Part shown: positions 45,961 through 64,000 of the stretch, in pieces
Layout of the letters: the number at the start of each line of letters is the position of its first letter
Numbering within the stretch: position 1 is the stretch's first letter
NCBI RefSeq assembly: GCF_017795745.1
Contig: NZ_CP059067.1
Location: forward strand, 186,001-250,000
DNA length: 64,000 bases
DNA from: Rhizobacter sp. AJA081-3
Lineage (GTDB): Bacteria > Pseudomonadota > Gammaproteobacteria > Burkholderiales > Burkholderiaceae_C
Direction: 5' to 3'
Made by a program: the position numbers and the translations under genes
The notes under the pieces: model-generated
What the model was told of the DNA's origin: nothing
Seen by the model: only the letters and a program-made list of their open reading frames with translations
Databases searched by the model: none

Positions 45961-46338
45961 ATGGCATTCGACAAAGACGCATTCCTGACCGCCCTCGACA
46001 GCATGTCGGTGATGGACCTCAATGACCTGGTCAAGGCGATCGAAGAGAAGTTCGGCGTGTCCGCCGCTTCGATGGCCGCCCCGGCCGCTGGTGGCGGTGG
46101 CGCTGCCGCCGCTGCGGTGGAAGAGAAGACCGAGTTCAACGTCGTGCTGCTCGAAGCCGGCGCGAACAAGGTGTCGGTCATCAAGGCCGTGCGCGAACTG
46201 ACGGGCCTGGGCCTGAAGGAAGCCAAGGACCTGGTCGACGGCGCTCCGAAGCCCGTCAAGGAAGCCATCGCCAAGGCCGACGCCGAAGCCGCGGTGAAGA
46301 AGCTGGTGGAAGCCGGCGCCAAGGCCGAACTGAAGTAA
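45961..46338 (+). CDS. rplL: 50S ribosomal protein L7/L12
   Basis: 125 residues: N-terminal dimer domain, Ala/Gly hinge and C-terminal factor-binding domain ([20 protein letters not shown]). Stalk protein that recruits translation factors. AGGAG ribosome site before the ATG; 47 bases after rplJ. Confidence 0.98.
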   Translation: MAFDKDAFLTALDSMSVMDLNDLVKAIEEKFGVSAASMAAPAAGGGGAAAAAVEEKTEFNVVLLEAGANKVSVIKAVRELTGLGLKEAKDLVDGAPKPVKEAIAKADAEAAVKKLVEAGAKAELK

Positions 46339-46653
46339 TTCAGCGTTCAGCCTGCGGGGCTGGGAGCCGGAAAACGGCTCCCAGCCCTTGCACTTCCAGG
46401 GCTTTGCTCGCAAAGGCCCCTGGAGAGCACTTGAAAGGGTCTCGCCCGACAATCGGGGCCTTCCCAAGTGATCTCGAAAAGTTCTCTGATCCGACTGCAG
46501 AGAACGGGTTTGGTCGGACTCCGGTGCAATGCCGGGGTTGTCCGCCAGCGGCAGGTAGTGGCCTGCCACCAAGCTTCGAACGCAAGGTTCGAAAGGCAGT
46601 CGCCGACGGAACACCTGCCACGGCCGGGTGGGGGTTCCTGAGACGGAGTGTTT
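46339..46653 (+). promoter_or_regulatory. Structured rplL-rpoB spacer (315 bases, no gene)
   Basis: No coding sequence was seen. Four hairpins are clear: 46357-46369 with 46375-46387 (13 perfect pairs, GAAAA loop), 46396-46407 with 46410-46423 (12 pairs, two-base bulge), 46548-46553 with 46560-46565 (GGCAGG/CCTGCC) and 46575-46581 with 46587-46593 (TTCGAAC/GTTCGAA). The corresponding spacer in E. coli contains a partial terminator and RNase III site that lower rpoBC expression relative to the ribosomal genes. The first hairpin lacks a U-run, fitting partial read-through. Confidence 0.55.
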
Positions 46654-50778
<4,125 letters not shown>

Positions 50779-50796
50779 GAAGGAAGGAAACAGAAC

Positions 50797-55035
<4,239 letters not shown>

Positions 55036-55061
55036 ACGAGGCCCTCACGGGCTGAGTGAAG

Positions 55062-55088
55062 GGGGCGGCCGCGAGCCGCCCCTTTTTT
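55062..55088 (+). terminator. Rho-independent terminator of the rpoBC operon
   Basis: GGGGCGGC (55062-55069), loop CGCGA, GCCGCCCC (55075-55082), then six T. A textbook intrinsic terminator and the only one in the window with a clear U-run. Confidence 0.93.
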
Positions 55089-55104
55089 CTTTCAGGAGAG
55101 CGTC

Positions 55105-55470
55105 ATGAACCTGGCTCTGATCGCACACGACCAAAAGAAGGACGACATGGTGGCGCTGGCGCGCACGCACGAGGCGCTGCTGCGCCGCTGCCGCCTGATC
55201 GCCACCGGCACCACGGGCGGCCGGCTGGCGCGCGAGGTCGGGCTCGACGTCGAGTGCCTGCTCAGCGGGCCGCGGGGAGGCGACCTGCAGATCGGCGCGC
55301 GGCTGGCGCAAGGCGAAGTCGACGCGGTGATCTTCCTGCGCGATCCGATGACGCCGCAGCCGCACGAGCCCGACATCAACGCGCTGGTGCGCGCCTGCGA
55401 CGTGCACAACGTGCCCTGCGCGACCAACCTCTCGAGCGCCAACCACCTGCTGGAGGCGCTTGCCCGCTAG
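55105..55470 (+). CDS. mgsA: Methylglyoxal synthase
   Basis: 121 residues, shorter than the 152 of E. coli but with the whole domain. [10 protein letters not shown] at the start, phosphate-binding ATGTTGGRL, catalytic Asp60 in SGPRGGD, and [11 protein letters not shown] with His87 and Asp90. Converts dihydroxyacetone phosphate to methylglyoxal, a bypass that relieves sugar-phosphate stress. AGGAGAG ribosome site. It starts only 16 bases after the rpoC terminator U-run, leaving almost no room for its own promoter, so expression may depend on read-through. Confidence 0.92.
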   Translation: MNLALIAHDQKKDDMVALARTHEALLRRCRLIATGTTGGRLAREVGLDVECLLSGPRGGDLQIGARLAQGEVDAVIFLRDPMTPQPHEPDINALVRACDVHNVPCATNLSSANHLLEALAR

Positions 55471-55904
55471 CTGCCGGCCCAGGCTTCCGGCGTGGCGATC
55501 GTCAGCCCGAGCGGACGCGCACGGCGAGCCAGCTTGAGCACGGCCCGGTCCCGGCTGAGCAGTGTGCTGTTGCCGAGCCGCAGCGCCAGGTCGATGAACT
55601 TCTGGTCGTCGGGGTCGCTGCAGCGCAGGGGATGCGCCAGCGGGGCCGCGAAGGACTCGATCGTTTCGGCGAAAGTCTCCCAGGTCGAAAACACCGCCAC
55701 TGGGTCGACCGCGTGCGAGGCGAAATGCTTAAAAGTAAGTACACGCTCAGTCTCCAGGCGGATGGCCGCCGTGACACACCAGCGCACCTGCCCCGATCGA
55801 ATGGCAGCCTCCACGGGCCGGCTCGAGGGATCGCGGAAGACGAGCCAGTCGAGCACCACGTTGGTGTCGAGCACGAGCGGCAAGGCGGTGGGAGCGAGTG
55901 GCAT
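55467..55904 (-). CDS. PIN-domain ribonuclease-like protein
   Basis: 145 residues from the ATG giving [12 protein letters not shown] fold with the acidic residues in order: Asp13 ([10 protein letters not shown]), Glu51 (RLETERVL), Asp97/Asp99/Asp105 ([12 protein letters not shown]) and Asp119 (SRDRAVL). Such proteins cleave RNA and are often VapC-type toxins, but no antitoxin gene is beside it, so it may be an orphan or a housekeeping nuclease. Its stop overlaps the mgsA stop (CTAG). It lies opposite to every other gene in this part. Confidence 0.8.
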   Translation of the reverse strand: MPLAPTALPLVLDTNVVLDWLVFRDPSSRPVEAAIRSGQVRWCVTAAIRLETERVLTFKHFASHAVDPVAVFSTWETFAETIESFAAPLAHPLRCSDPDDQKFIDLALRLGNSTLLSRDRAVLKLARRARPLGLTIATPEAWAGS

Positions 55905-55922
55905 CTCATTCAGCCCTCGATC

Positions 55923-55961
55923 TTGCGGGCCTGGGTTCACCCGAATATAATCGCAGGCTTT
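55923..55961 (+). promoter_or_regulatory. Promoter of the rpsL (str) operon
   Basis: TTGCGG (55923-55928), a 17-base spacer and a perfect TATAAT (55946-55951), followed by the GC-rich discriminator CGCAGGC. The strongest sigma-70 promoter seen in the window. It gives an mRNA leader of about 150 bases before rpsL. Confidence 0.85.
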
Positions 55962-56107
55962 TCGGCAGTTTCTGCTGCGCTCTTTGTCGGGCGGCTCACC
56001 GTGGGGGACTCTCCCAAACCACGGCCTCGGGCCAGTCTTCGCATCGAAGCGCTCGGCTTCTCCCGGAAACGAACCGAATCTGACTTCACACGGGAACAAG
56101 TCAAGCC

Positions 56108-56485
56108 ATGCCAACCATCAACCAGCTCGTGCGCCACGGCCGTCAGGTCGAGGTCACGAAGTCCAAGTCGCCTGCGATGCAGAACAGCCCGCAGCGCCGC
56201 GGCGTCTGTACGCGCGTGTACACCACGACGCCGAAGAAGCCGAACTCCGCGCTTCGCAAGGTCGCCAAGGTGCGCCTGACCAACGGGTTCGAGATCATCT
56301 CGTACATCGGCGGTGAAGGCCACAACCTGCAGGAGCACAGCGTCGTGCTCGTGCGCGGCGGCCGCGTGAAGGACCTGCCGGGCGTGCGCTACCACATCGT
56401 GCGCGGCTCGCTGGACCTGCAAGGCGTCAAGGACCGCAAGCAATCGCGTTCGAAGTACGGCGCGAAGCGGCCCAAGAAGGCCTAA
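56108..56485 (+). CDS. rpsL: 30S ribosomal protein S12
   Basis: 125 residues. [10 protein letters not shown] and the [14 protein letters not shown] loop are of the streptomycin-sensitive wild type. Decoding-centre protein and first gene of the str operon. A CACACGGGAAC ribosome region precedes the ATG. Confidence 0.98.
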   Translation: MPTINQLVRHGRQVEVTKSKSPAMQNSPQRRGVCTRVYTTTPKKPNSALRKVAKVRLTNGFEIISYIGGEGHNLQEHSVVLVRGGRVKDLPGVRYHIVRGSLDLQGVKDRKQSRSKYGAKRPKKA

Positions 56486-56608
56486 GCCATTCTGGACCTC
56501 CGGGTCCTCGTCGCCGGCCCCTCTGGCCGGCAAAGTAAGTGAAGGGTCTGCTGGCCCTTCGCGGTTCGGGCCCAAGCCCGGGCCAACTGAAGCAGAAGGA
56601 AGAAAGAC
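56486..56608 (+). promoter_or_regulatory. Structured rpsL-rpsG spacer
   Basis: 123 bases with four hairpins in a row: GGACC at 56499-56503 with GGTCC at 56508-56512 region, GCCGGCC (56513-56519) with GGCCGGC (56525-56531), GAAGGG (56541-56546) with CCCTTC (56555-56560), and CGGGC (56567-56571) with GCCCG (56576-56580). In E. coli S7 binds this spacer to repress its own translation; a similar role is likely. Confidence 0.5.
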
Positions 56609-57079
56609 ATGCCACGTCGTCGCGAAGTACCCAAGCGGGAGATCCTCCCCGATCCGAAGTTCAACTCGGTCGATCTGTCCAAGTTCATGAACGTGATCAT
56701 GGAGTCCGGCAAGAAGGCCATCGCCGAGCGCATCATCTATGGTGCCCTCGACCAGGTCGAGAAGAAGTCGGGCAAGGATCCGCTGGAGATCTTCACCGTC
56801 GCGCTGAACAACATCAAGCCGATGGTCGAAGTGAAGTCACGCCGCGTCGGCGGTGCGAACTACCAAGTTCCCGTGGAAGTTCGCCCCGTCCGCCGTGTCG
56901 CGCTCGCGATGCGCTGGCTGAAGGAATCGGCCCGCAAGCGCGGCGAGAAGTCGATGGCCCAGCGCCTGGCCAACGAGCTGCTGGAGGCCGTCGAAGGCCG
57001 CGGCGGCGCAATGAAGAAGCGCGACGAAGTGCACCGCATGGCCGAAGCCAACAAGGCGTTCTCGCACTTCCGCTTCTGA
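56609..57079 (+). CDS. rpsG: 30S ribosomal protein S7
   Basis: 156 residues. [19 protein letters not shown] and the [14 protein letters not shown] segment are typical. Organises the 30S head and the exit site. The GAAGGAAG ribosome site is eight bases before the ATG. Confidence 0.98.
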   Translation: MPRRREVPKREILPDPKFNSVDLSKFMNVIMESGKKAIAERIIYGALDQVEKKSGKDPLEIFTVALNNIKPMVEVKSRRVGGANYQVPVEVRPVRRVALAMRWLKESARKRGEKSMAQRLANELLEAVEGRGGAMKKRDEVHRMAEANKAFSHFRF

Positions 57080-57160
57080 CCGACCAGCACGCAGCTTTCT
57101 CTCGGCCGCTCCTCGGGTTAACACTGACCCGCGGGCGGCCCAAGTATTTGGAGTGACACC

Positions 57161-59263
57161 ATGGCCCGCAAGACCCCCATCGAGCGCTATCGAAACATCG
57201 GCATCTCGGCGCACATCGACGCCGGCAAGACGACCACGACCGAGCGCATCCTCTTCTACACCGGCGTGAACCACAAGATCGGTGAAGTTCACGACGGCGC
57301 GGCGACGATGGACTGGATGGAGCAGGAGCAGGAGCGTGGCATCACGATCACGTCGGCTGCGACCACCTGCTTCTGGAAGGGCATGGAGCTGGGTTACCCA
57401 GAGCACCGCATCAACATCATCGACACCCCGGGCCACGTCGACTTCACCATCGAGGTCGAGCGCTCGATGCGCGTGCTCGACGGCGCCTGCATGGTCTATT
57501 GCGCCGTGGGTGGCGTGCAGCCGCAGTCGGAAACCGTCTGGCGCCAGGCCAACAAGTACAAGGTGCCGCGCCTTGCGTTCGTCAACAAGATGGACCGTAC
57601 CGGCGCGAACTTCTTCAAGGTCTACGACCAGATGAAGGTTCGCCTGAAGGCCAACCCCGTGCCGGTGGTGATCCCCATCGGCGCGGAAGAGAACTTCACC
57701 GGCGTGATCGACCTCATCAAGATGAAGGCGATCATCTGGGACGAAGCCTCGCAGGGCATGAAGTTCGAATACATGGACATTCCTGCCGAGCTTCTGGTGG
57801 AGGCTCAGAAGTGGCGCGAGAACCTCGTCGAGGCCGCGGCCGAGGCGAGCGAAGAGCTGATGAACAAGTACCTGGAATCGGGCGAGCTGACCGAGGCCGA
57901 GGTGAAGGCCGGCATCCGCCAGCGCACGATCGCGGCCGAGATCCAGCCGATGTTCTGCGGCACCGCGTTCAAGAACAAGGGCGTGCAGCGCATGCTCGAT
58001 GGCGTGATCGACTTCATGCCCTCGCCGATCGACATCCCGCCGGTGCCGGGCACCGATGACGACGACAAGCCGACCGTGCGCCGTGCCGCCGATGACGAGA
58101 AGTTCGCTGCGCTCGCGTTCAAGCTGATGACCGACCCGTACGTCGGCCAGCTGACCTTCGTGCGCGTGTATTCCGGCGTGCTGAAGTCGGGCGACTCCGT
58201 CTACAACCCGATCCGCGGCAAGAAGGAGCGCATCGGCCGGATCCTGCAGATGCACGCCAACCAGCGCGAAGAGATCAAGGAAATTTTGGCCGGCGACATC
58301 GCCGCCTGCGTGGGCCTGAAAGACGTGACGACCGGCGAAACGCTGTGCGATCCCGAATCGATGATCACGCTCGAGAAGATGGTGTTCCCCGAGCCCGTCA
58401 TTTCGCAGGCCGTCGAGCCCAAGACCAAGGCCGACCAGGAAAAGATGGGTGTCGCCCTGGGCCGCCTGGCGCAGGAAGACCCGTCGTTCCGCGTGCGCAC
58501 CGACGAGGAATCGGGCCAGACCATCATCTCCGGCATGGGCGAGCTGCACCTGGAAATCATCGTCGATCGCATGAAGCGCGAGTTCGGCGTGGAAGCCAAC
58601 GTCGGCAAGCCGCAGGTGGCCTACCGCGAGACGATCCGCAAGAACGTGTCGGACATCGAAGGCAAGTTCGTGCGCCAGTCCGGCGGCAAGGGCCAGTACG
58701 GCCACGTCGTGCTGACCATCGAGGCGCAGGAGCCGGGCAAGGGTTTCGAATTCGTCGACGCCATCAAGGGCGGCGTGGTGCCGCGCGAGTTCATCCCCGC
58801 CGTCAAGAAGGGCGTGGAAGATTCGCTGCCCAACGGCGTGCTGGCCGGCTTCCCGGTGGTCGACGTGAAGGTCACGCTGACCTTCGGTTCGTACCACGAG
58901 GTCGACTCGAACGAAAACGCGTTCAAGATGGCCGCCTCGCTGGGCTTCAAGGACGGCTGCCGCAAGGCCAGTCCGGTCATCCTTGAGCCGATGATGGCCG
59001 TGGAAGTCGAGACGCCGGAAGACTACGCCGGCAACGTGATGGGCGACCTGTCGTCCCGCCGCGGCATGGTGCAGGGCATGGACGACATGCCCGGCGGGGG
59101 CAAGGTCATCAAGGCCGAAGTGCCGCTGTCGGAGATGTTCGGCTACTCGACCACGCTGCGTTCGATGTCTCAGGGCCGCGCCACGTACACGATGGAGTTC
59201 AAGCACTACAGCGAAGCTCCGAAGAACGTGGCCGACGCGATCATCACCTCGCGCACCAAGTAA
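57161..59263 (+). CDS. fusA: Elongation factor G
   Basis: 700 residues. G1 [14 protein letters not shown], switch 1 [12 protein letters not shown]3 DTPGHVDF, G4 NKMDR; domains II-V complete. GTPase for ribosome translocation. TTGGAG ribosome site nine bases before the ATG. Confidence 0.98.
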   Translation: MARKTPIERYRNIGISAHIDAGKTTTTERILFYTGVNHKIGEVHDGAATMDWMEQEQERGITITSAATTCFWKGMELGYPEHRINIIDTPGHVDFTIEVERSMRVLDGACMVYCAVGGVQPQSETVWRQANKYKVPRLAFVNKMDRTGANFFKVYDQMKVRLKANPVPVVIPIGAEENFTGVIDLIKMKAIIWDEASQGMKFEYMDIPAELLVEAQKWRENLVEAAAEASEELMNKYLESGELTEAEVKAGIRQRTIAAEIQPMFCGTAFKNKGVQRMLDGVIDFMPSPIDIPPVPGTDDDDKPTVRRAADDEKFAALAFKLMTDPYVGQLTFVRVYSGVLKSGDSVYNPIRGKKERIGRILQMHANQREEIKEILAGDIAACVGLKDVTTGETLCDPESMITLEKMVFPEPVISQAVEPKTKADQEKMGVALGRLAQEDPSFRVRTDEESGQTIISGMGELHLEIIVDRMKREFGVEANVGKPQVAYRETIRKNVSDIEGKFVRQSGGKGQYGHVVLTIEAQEPGKGFEFVDAIKGGVVPREFIPAVKKGVEDSLPNGVLAGFPVVDVKVTLTFGSYHEVDSNENAFKMAASLGFKDGCRKASPVILEPMMAVEVETPEDYAGNVMGDLSSRRGMVQGMDDMPGGGKVIKAEVPLSEMFGYSTTLRSMSQGRATYTMEFKHYSEAPKNVADAIITSRTK

Positions 59264-59380
59264 GAAACAAGCCGGTCTTCGGCATGCCGCCGTCTGCTGC
59301 CAGTGGCAGGCGACACAGCGAGCTGCCGGAGACCTTAAACCGAGCACTGGACAACGCTCTTTGATAACGGAGATTTCGAG

Positions 59381-60571
<1,191 letters not shown>

Positions 60572-60580
60572 GGAGCGGAC

Positions 60581-60895
60581 ATGTCCACCAAGCAGAAGAT
60601 CCGCATCCGCCTCAAGGCATTCGACTACAAGCTGATCGACCAGTCGGCTCTGGAAATCGTGGATACCGCCAAGCGCACGGGCGCCATCGTCAAGGGCCCG
60701 GTGCCCCTGCCGACGCGCATGCAGCGTTTCGACATCCTGCGCTCGCCGCACGTCAACAAGACGAGCCGCGACCAGTTCGAGATCCGCACGCACCAGCGCC
60801 TGATGGACATCGTCGACCCGACCGACAAGACCGTGGACGCGCTGATGAAGCTCGATCTGCCGGCCGGCGTGGACGTGGAAATCAAGCTGCAGTAG
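60581..60895 (+). CDS. rpsJ: 30S ribosomal protein S10
   Basis: 104 residues, with the signature [19 protein letters not shown]. Also the antitermination partner NusE. Nine bases after tuf with an AAGGAG ribosome site, so co-transcribed with it. First gene of the S10 operon. Confidence 0.97.
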   Translation: MSTKQKIRIRLKAFDYKLIDQSALEIVDTAKRTGAIVKGPVPLPTRMQRFDILRSPHVNKTSRDQFEIRTHQRLMDIVDPTDKTVDALMKLDLPAGVDVEIKLQ

Positions 60896-60908
60896 AATCG
60901 CAGGCTTT
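60893..60908 (+). promoter_or_regulatory. Probable internal promoter before rplC
   Basis: TAGAAT (60893-60898) overlaps the rpsJ stop and is followed by CGCAGGCTTT, identical in 15 of 16 bases to the -10 and start region of the rpsL promoter. The -35 (about 60870) is poor. It would give the ribosomal genes from rplC on a promoter separate from that of the str/tuf genes. Confidence 0.5.
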
Positions 60909-60982
60909 CCCGGTGGCGCACCTGATGTGCGCTGCCAAACTCATCAGCCCTGCCAATCGATGTGGGGCATTGGAGCAAACAC

Positions 60983-61654
60983 ATGAGTCTGAGCAACCGT
61001 CTCGGTTTGCTGGGCCGCAAGGTGGGCATGATGCGCATCTTCACGGACGATGGCGACGCCATCCCCGTGACGGTGCTTGACGTGTCCAACAACCGCGTCA
61101 CCCAGGTCAAGACCGACCAAACCGACGGCTACACGGCCATCCAGGTGGCCTACGGAGCGCGCAAGGCGTCCCGCGTCAACAAGCCTGAAGCCGGGCACCT
61201 CGCGAAAGCGGGCGTCGAAGCCGGCCAGATCCTGAAGGAATTCCGTGTTGCCGCCGACGTGGCCGCAGGCTTCGCGCCCGGCGCCCAGATCCCGGTGACC
61301 ACCTTCGCCGTGGGCCAGCTGGTCGACGTGCAGGGCACGTCCATCGGCAAGGGTTTCACCGGCACCATCAAGCGCCACAATTTCAGCTCGCAGCGCGCGT
61401 CGCACGGCAACAGCCGTTCGCACAACGTGCCGGGCTCGATCTCGATGGCGCAGGATCCGGGTCGCGTGTTCCCGGGCAAGAAGATGTCCGGCCACCGCGG
61501 CGACGTGACCAAGACGGTGCAGAACCTCGACGTCGTGCGCGTCGACGAAGCCCGCCAGCTGCTGCTGGTGCGCGGCGCTGTCCCGGGCTCGAAGAACGGC
61601 CACGTGGTCGTCAGCCCGGCCGTGAAGGTCAAGGTCAAGAAGGGAGCCCAGTGA
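60983..61654 (+). CDS. rplC: 50S ribosomal protein L3
   Basis: 223 residues from the ATG giving [10 protein letters not shown], with GGAG seven bases upstream; an in-frame ATG 21 bases earlier is less likely. [20 protein letters not shown] and the long central loop near the peptidyl-transferase centre are complete. Stop overlaps the rplD start (TGATG). Confidence 0.97.
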   Translation: MSLSNRLGLLGRKVGMMRIFTDDGDAIPVTVLDVSNNRVTQVKTDQTDGYTAIQVAYGARKASRVNKPEAGHLAKAGVEAGQILKEFRVAADVAAGFAPGAQIPVTTFAVGQLVDVQGTSIGKGFTGTIKRHNFSSQRASHGNSRSHNVPGSISMAQDPGRVFPGKKMSGHRGDVTKTVQNLDVVRVDEARQLLLVRGAVPGSKNGHVVVSPAVKVKVKKGAQ

Positions 61655-62274
61655 TGCAACTCGAGCTCCTGAACGAACAAGGCCAGGCGACCTCGAAGGT
61701 CGACGCGCCCGACACCGTGTTCGCGCGCGACTACAACGAAGCGCTCGTGCACCAGGTCGTGGTGGCCTTCCAGGCCAACGCGCGCCAGGGCACCCGTGCC
61801 CAGCTTGACCGCGCGATGGTCAAGCACTCGACGAAGAAGCCGTTCCGCCAGAAGGGCACCGGCCGCGCTCGCGCCGGCATGACCTCCTCGCCGCTGTGGC
61901 GTGGAGGCGGTCGCATCTTCCCGAACAGCCCGGACGAGAACTTCACGCAGAAGGTCAACAAGAAGATGTACCGCGCCGGCATGGCCGCCATCTTCTCGCA
62001 GCTGGCTCGCGAAGGCCGCGTGGCCGTGGTCGACTCGATCAGCGTCGACGCGCCCAAGACCAAGCTGCTGGCCGACAAGTTCAAGGCCATGGGCCTGGAC
62101 TCGGTGCTGGTGATCGCCGACCAGGTCGACGACAACCTCGCGCTGGCTTCGCGCAACCTGGCCAACGTGCTGGTGGTCGAGCCGCGTTACGCCGACCCGC
62201 TGTCGCTGGTCTTCTACAAGAAGATCCTGGTGACCAAGGCGGCGATGGAGCAGCTCAAGGAGATGTTCGCATGA
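61654..62274 (+). CDS. rplD: 50S ribosomal protein L4
   Basis: 206 residues from ATG 61654; the GTG three bases earlier is the alternative. Exit-tunnel protein with the KGTGRARAG loop. In E. coli L4 represses the S10 operon, but no S10-type leader attenuator was recognised here. ATGA overlap with rplW. Confidence 0.97.
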   Translation: MQLELLNEQGQATSKVDAPDTVFARDYNEALVHQVVVAFQANARQGTRAQLDRAMVKHSTKKPFRQKGTGRARAGMTSSPLWRGGGRIFPNSPDENFTQKVNKKMYRAGMAAIFSQLAREGRVAVVDSISVDAPKTKLLADKFKAMGLDSVLVIADQVDDNLALASRNLANVLVVEPRYADPLSLVFYKKILVTKAAMEQLKEMFA

Positions 62275-62585
62275 GCGCCATGAAATTCGACGAGGGCCGC
62301 CTGGCCCAGGTGCTGGTGGCGCCGATCGTGTCCGAGAAGGCCACGTCCGCTGCCGAGAAGCACAACCAGGTGCTGTTCAAGGTGCTGCGCGACGCCACCA
62401 AGCCCGAGATCAAGGCAGCCGTGGAGCTGATGTTCAAGGTCGAGGTGAAGTCGGTGTCGACCGTGGTCCAGAAGGGCAAGGTCAAGCGCTTCGGCAAGTC
62501 CATCGGCCGCCGCGACCACGTCAAGAAGGCGTATGTCTGCCTGAAGCCGGGCCAGGAGCTCAACTTCTCCGGGGAGGCCGCGTAA
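62271..62585 (+). CDS. rplW: 50S ribosomal protein L23
   Basis: 104 residues from the ATG that overlaps the rplD stop. Typical [10 protein letters not shown] start and [17 protein letters not shown]. Located at the tunnel exit, docking site for trigger factor and SRP. Its TAA shares one base with the rplB ATG. Confidence 0.97.
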   Translation: MSAMKFDEGRLAQVLVAPIVSEKATSAAEKHNQVLFKVLRDATKPEIKAAVELMFKVEVKSVSTVVQKGKVKRFGKSIGRRDHVKKAYVCLKPGQELNFSGEAA

Positions 62586-63409
62586 TGGCCGTCATCAAAG
62601 TCAAACCAACCTCTCCCGGCCGCCGCGCCGTGGTCAAGGTGGTGCACGCGCACCTGCACAAGGGCAAGCCGGAGGCGTCGCTGCTCGAGCCGCAGATGCA
62701 GAATGCCGGCCGCAACAACAACGGCCACATCACGATTCGCCACAAGGGCGGTGGGCACAAGCACCACTACCGCGTGGTCGACTTCCTGCGCAACAAGGAC
62801 GGCATTCCGGCGAAGGTCGAGCGCGTCGAGTACGACCCGAACCGCACGGCCCACATCGCGCTGGTGTGCTATGCCGACGGCGAGCGCCGCTACATCATCG
62901 CCCCGCGCGGCCTCGAAGTGGGTTCGACGGTCCTGTCCGGCGCAGAAGCGCCGATCAAGGCCGGCAACACGCTGCCGATCCGCAACATCCCGGTGGGTTC
63001 GATCATCCACTGCATCGAGATGCTGCCGGGCAAGGGCGCGCAGATCGCCCGCTCGGCCGGCGCCTCGGTGACGCTGCTGGCGCGTGAAGGCACCTACGCC
63101 CAGCTGCGCCTGCGCTCGGGTGAAGTGCGCAAGATCCACATCGACTGCCGCGCCACGATCGGCGAAGTGTCGAACGAGGAGCACAGCCTGCGCCAGTACG
63201 GCAAGGCCGGTGCGATCCGCTGGAAGGGCATCCGCCCGACCGTCCGCGGCGTCGCGATGAACCCGGTGGACCACCCGCACGGCGGCGGCGAAGGCCGCAC
63301 CGGCGAGGGTCAGGCCCCTGTGTCGCCGTGGAACACGCTGACCAAGGGCTACCGTACGCGCAACAACAAGCGCACGCAGACGATGATCGTCTCGCGTCGC
63401 AAGAAATAA
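62585..63409 (+). CDS. rplB: 50S ribosomal protein L2
   Basis: 274 residues with the conserved [17 protein letters not shown] near the C-terminus (the His needed for peptidyl transfer) and the N-terminal TSPGRR. Complete. Twelve bases before rpsS. Confidence 0.98.
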   Translation: MAVIKVKPTSPGRRAVVKVVHAHLHKGKPEASLLEPQMQNAGRNNNGHITIRHKGGGHKHHYRVVDFLRNKDGIPAKVERVEYDPNRTAHIALVCYADGERRYIIAPRGLEVGSTVLSGAEAPIKAGNTLPIRNIPVGSIIHCIEMLPGKGAQIARSAGASVTLLAREGTYAQLRLRSGEVRKIHIDCRATIGEVSNEEHSLRQYGKAGAIRWKGIRPTVRGVAMNPVDHPHGGGEGRTGEGQAPVSPWNTLTKGYRTRNNKRTQTMIVSRRKK

Positions 63410-63421
63410 GGGGCTGACGAC

Positions 63422-63700
63422 ATGACCCGTTCGCTCAAGAAAGGTCCCTTCGTGGACCACCACCTGATGGCCAAGGTCGAGAAGGCCGCCGCCATCAAGG
63501 ACAAGAAGCCCATCAAGACCTGGTCGCGCCGCAGCACGATCCTGCCCGAGTTCATCGGGCTGACGATCGCCGTGCACAACGGCAAGCAGCACGTGCCCGT
63601 CTATGTGTCGGACCAGATGGTCGGCCACAAGCTCGGTGAATTTGCGCTGACGCGCACGTTCAAGGGGCACCCGGCCGACAAGAAGGCCAACAAGAAGTAA
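63422..63700 (+). CDS. rpsS: 30S ribosomal protein S19
   Basis: 92 residues, complete, with [14 protein letters not shown] and the [20 protein letters not shown] region. Head of the 30S subunit. rplV follows after 11 bases. Confidence 0.97.
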   Translation: MTRSLKKGPFVDHHLMAKVEKAAAIKDKKPIKTWSRRSTILPEFIGLTIAVHNGKQHVPVYVSDQMVGHKLGEFALTRTFKGHPADKKANKK

Positions 63701-63711
63701 GGATGACGACG

Positions 63712-64000
63712 ATGGAAACCCGTTCAATCGTTCGCGGCGTCCGCCTGTCTGCCGACAAGGGTCGGCTGGTGGCCGACATGATCCGCGGCAAGAAGGTGGA
63801 CCAGGCGATCAACATCCTGACGTTCACGCCCAAGAAGGCTGCCGGCATCATCAAGAAGTGTCTCGAGTCGGCCATCGCCAACGCCGAGCACAACGACGGT
63901 GCCGACATCGACGAGCTGAAGGTCAAGACGATCTACGTCGAACAGGCCGCCACGCTGAAGCGCTTCTCCGCACGGGCCAAGGGCCGCGGCAACCGCATCA
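63712..64000 (+). CDS. rplV: 50S ribosomal protein L22, N-terminal part
   Basis: The first 96 codons are in the window: [20 protein letters not shown], then the tunnel-loop region; the frame is open to the right edge. The ATG at 63712 has AGGA eight bases upstream; an ATG nine bases earlier would leave no space for it. Cut by the window end, not broken. Confidence 0.95.
   Translation, partial: METRSIVRGVRLSADKGRLVADMIRGKKVDQAINILTFTPKKAAGIIKKCLESAIANAEHNDGADIDELKVKTIYVEQAATLKRFSARAKGRGNRI

Noticed and set aside
55467-55904. VapBC-type toxin-antitoxin module
   Set aside because: The PIN protein fits a toxin, but there is no small antitoxin gene on either side; upstream is the rpsL promoter region and downstream is mgsA.

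Overview
The window is GC-rich (roughly two-thirds G+C by eye) and nearly fully coding. Gene content points to a betaproteobacterium of the order Burkholderiales, close to the Rubrivivax/Leptothrix/Ideonella type. The evidence is the order tRNA-Tyr/Gly/Thr, tuf, tRNA-Trp, secE, nusG, rplKAJL, rpoBC, followed by rpsL, rpsG, fusA, tuf and the start of the S10 operon, a 127-residue SecE, and ung directly after trpC. No rRNA gene, insertion sequence, phage gene or CRISPR array was seen.

Layout. (1) 1-16143, minus strand: one dense operon of 17 genes that continues past the left edge. Its distal half looks like a trans-envelope machine of the Myxococcus Agl/Glt type (ExbB/TolQ-like motor, two ExbD/TolR-like proteins, an AgmX-like protein, TPR lipoproteins). 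Its proximal half looks like an extracytoplasmic redox module: an ApbE-like flavin transferase, an HzsA-related lipoprotein with three CXXCH sites, a small CX4CH lipoprotein, a TlpA-like thioredoxin, a DUF4266 lipoprotein ending in Cys-Gly-Cys, a DUF3570 protein and two small outer-membrane barrels. I know of no described function for the whole; it is the best candidate here for an undescribed system. (2) 16409-21038, minus: a GntR-type regulator with a dioxygenase, a SAF-domain dehydrogenase and a D-aminoacylase-like hydrolase, probably catabolic. (3) 21215-22543, plus: argG. (4) 22565-31619, minus: a complete chemotaxis-type system (soluble MCP, CheY, STAS protein, CheA, poly-HAMP MCP, CheW, CheR, CheD, CheB) with no CheZ and no membrane receptor. 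(5) 31812-41059: a chalcone-isomerase-fold secreted protein, then trpE-trpG, an inverted bacteriophytochrome kinase, ltaE, trpD-trpC and ung. A 28-codon leader ORF with a Trp-Pro-Trp stretch sits upstream of trpE, directly at the predicted transcription start. (6) 41106-64000: translation and transcription genes, with mgsA and an orphan PIN-domain gene between rpoC and rpsL.

How the parts relate. In region 1, near-continuous stop/start overlaps suggest co-translation and fixed stoichiometry, so the motor-like and redox proteins probably form or serve one envelope complex. In region 6, three promoters (before tRNA-Tyr, rpsL and rplC) share almost the same 16 bases from the -10 box through a GC-rich discriminator, which fits joint growth-rate control of the translation genes. 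Two tuf genes encode identical proteins and differ at only seven bases. Structured spacers before rplK, rplJ, rpoB and rpsG are likely sites of ribosomal-protein or attenuation control.
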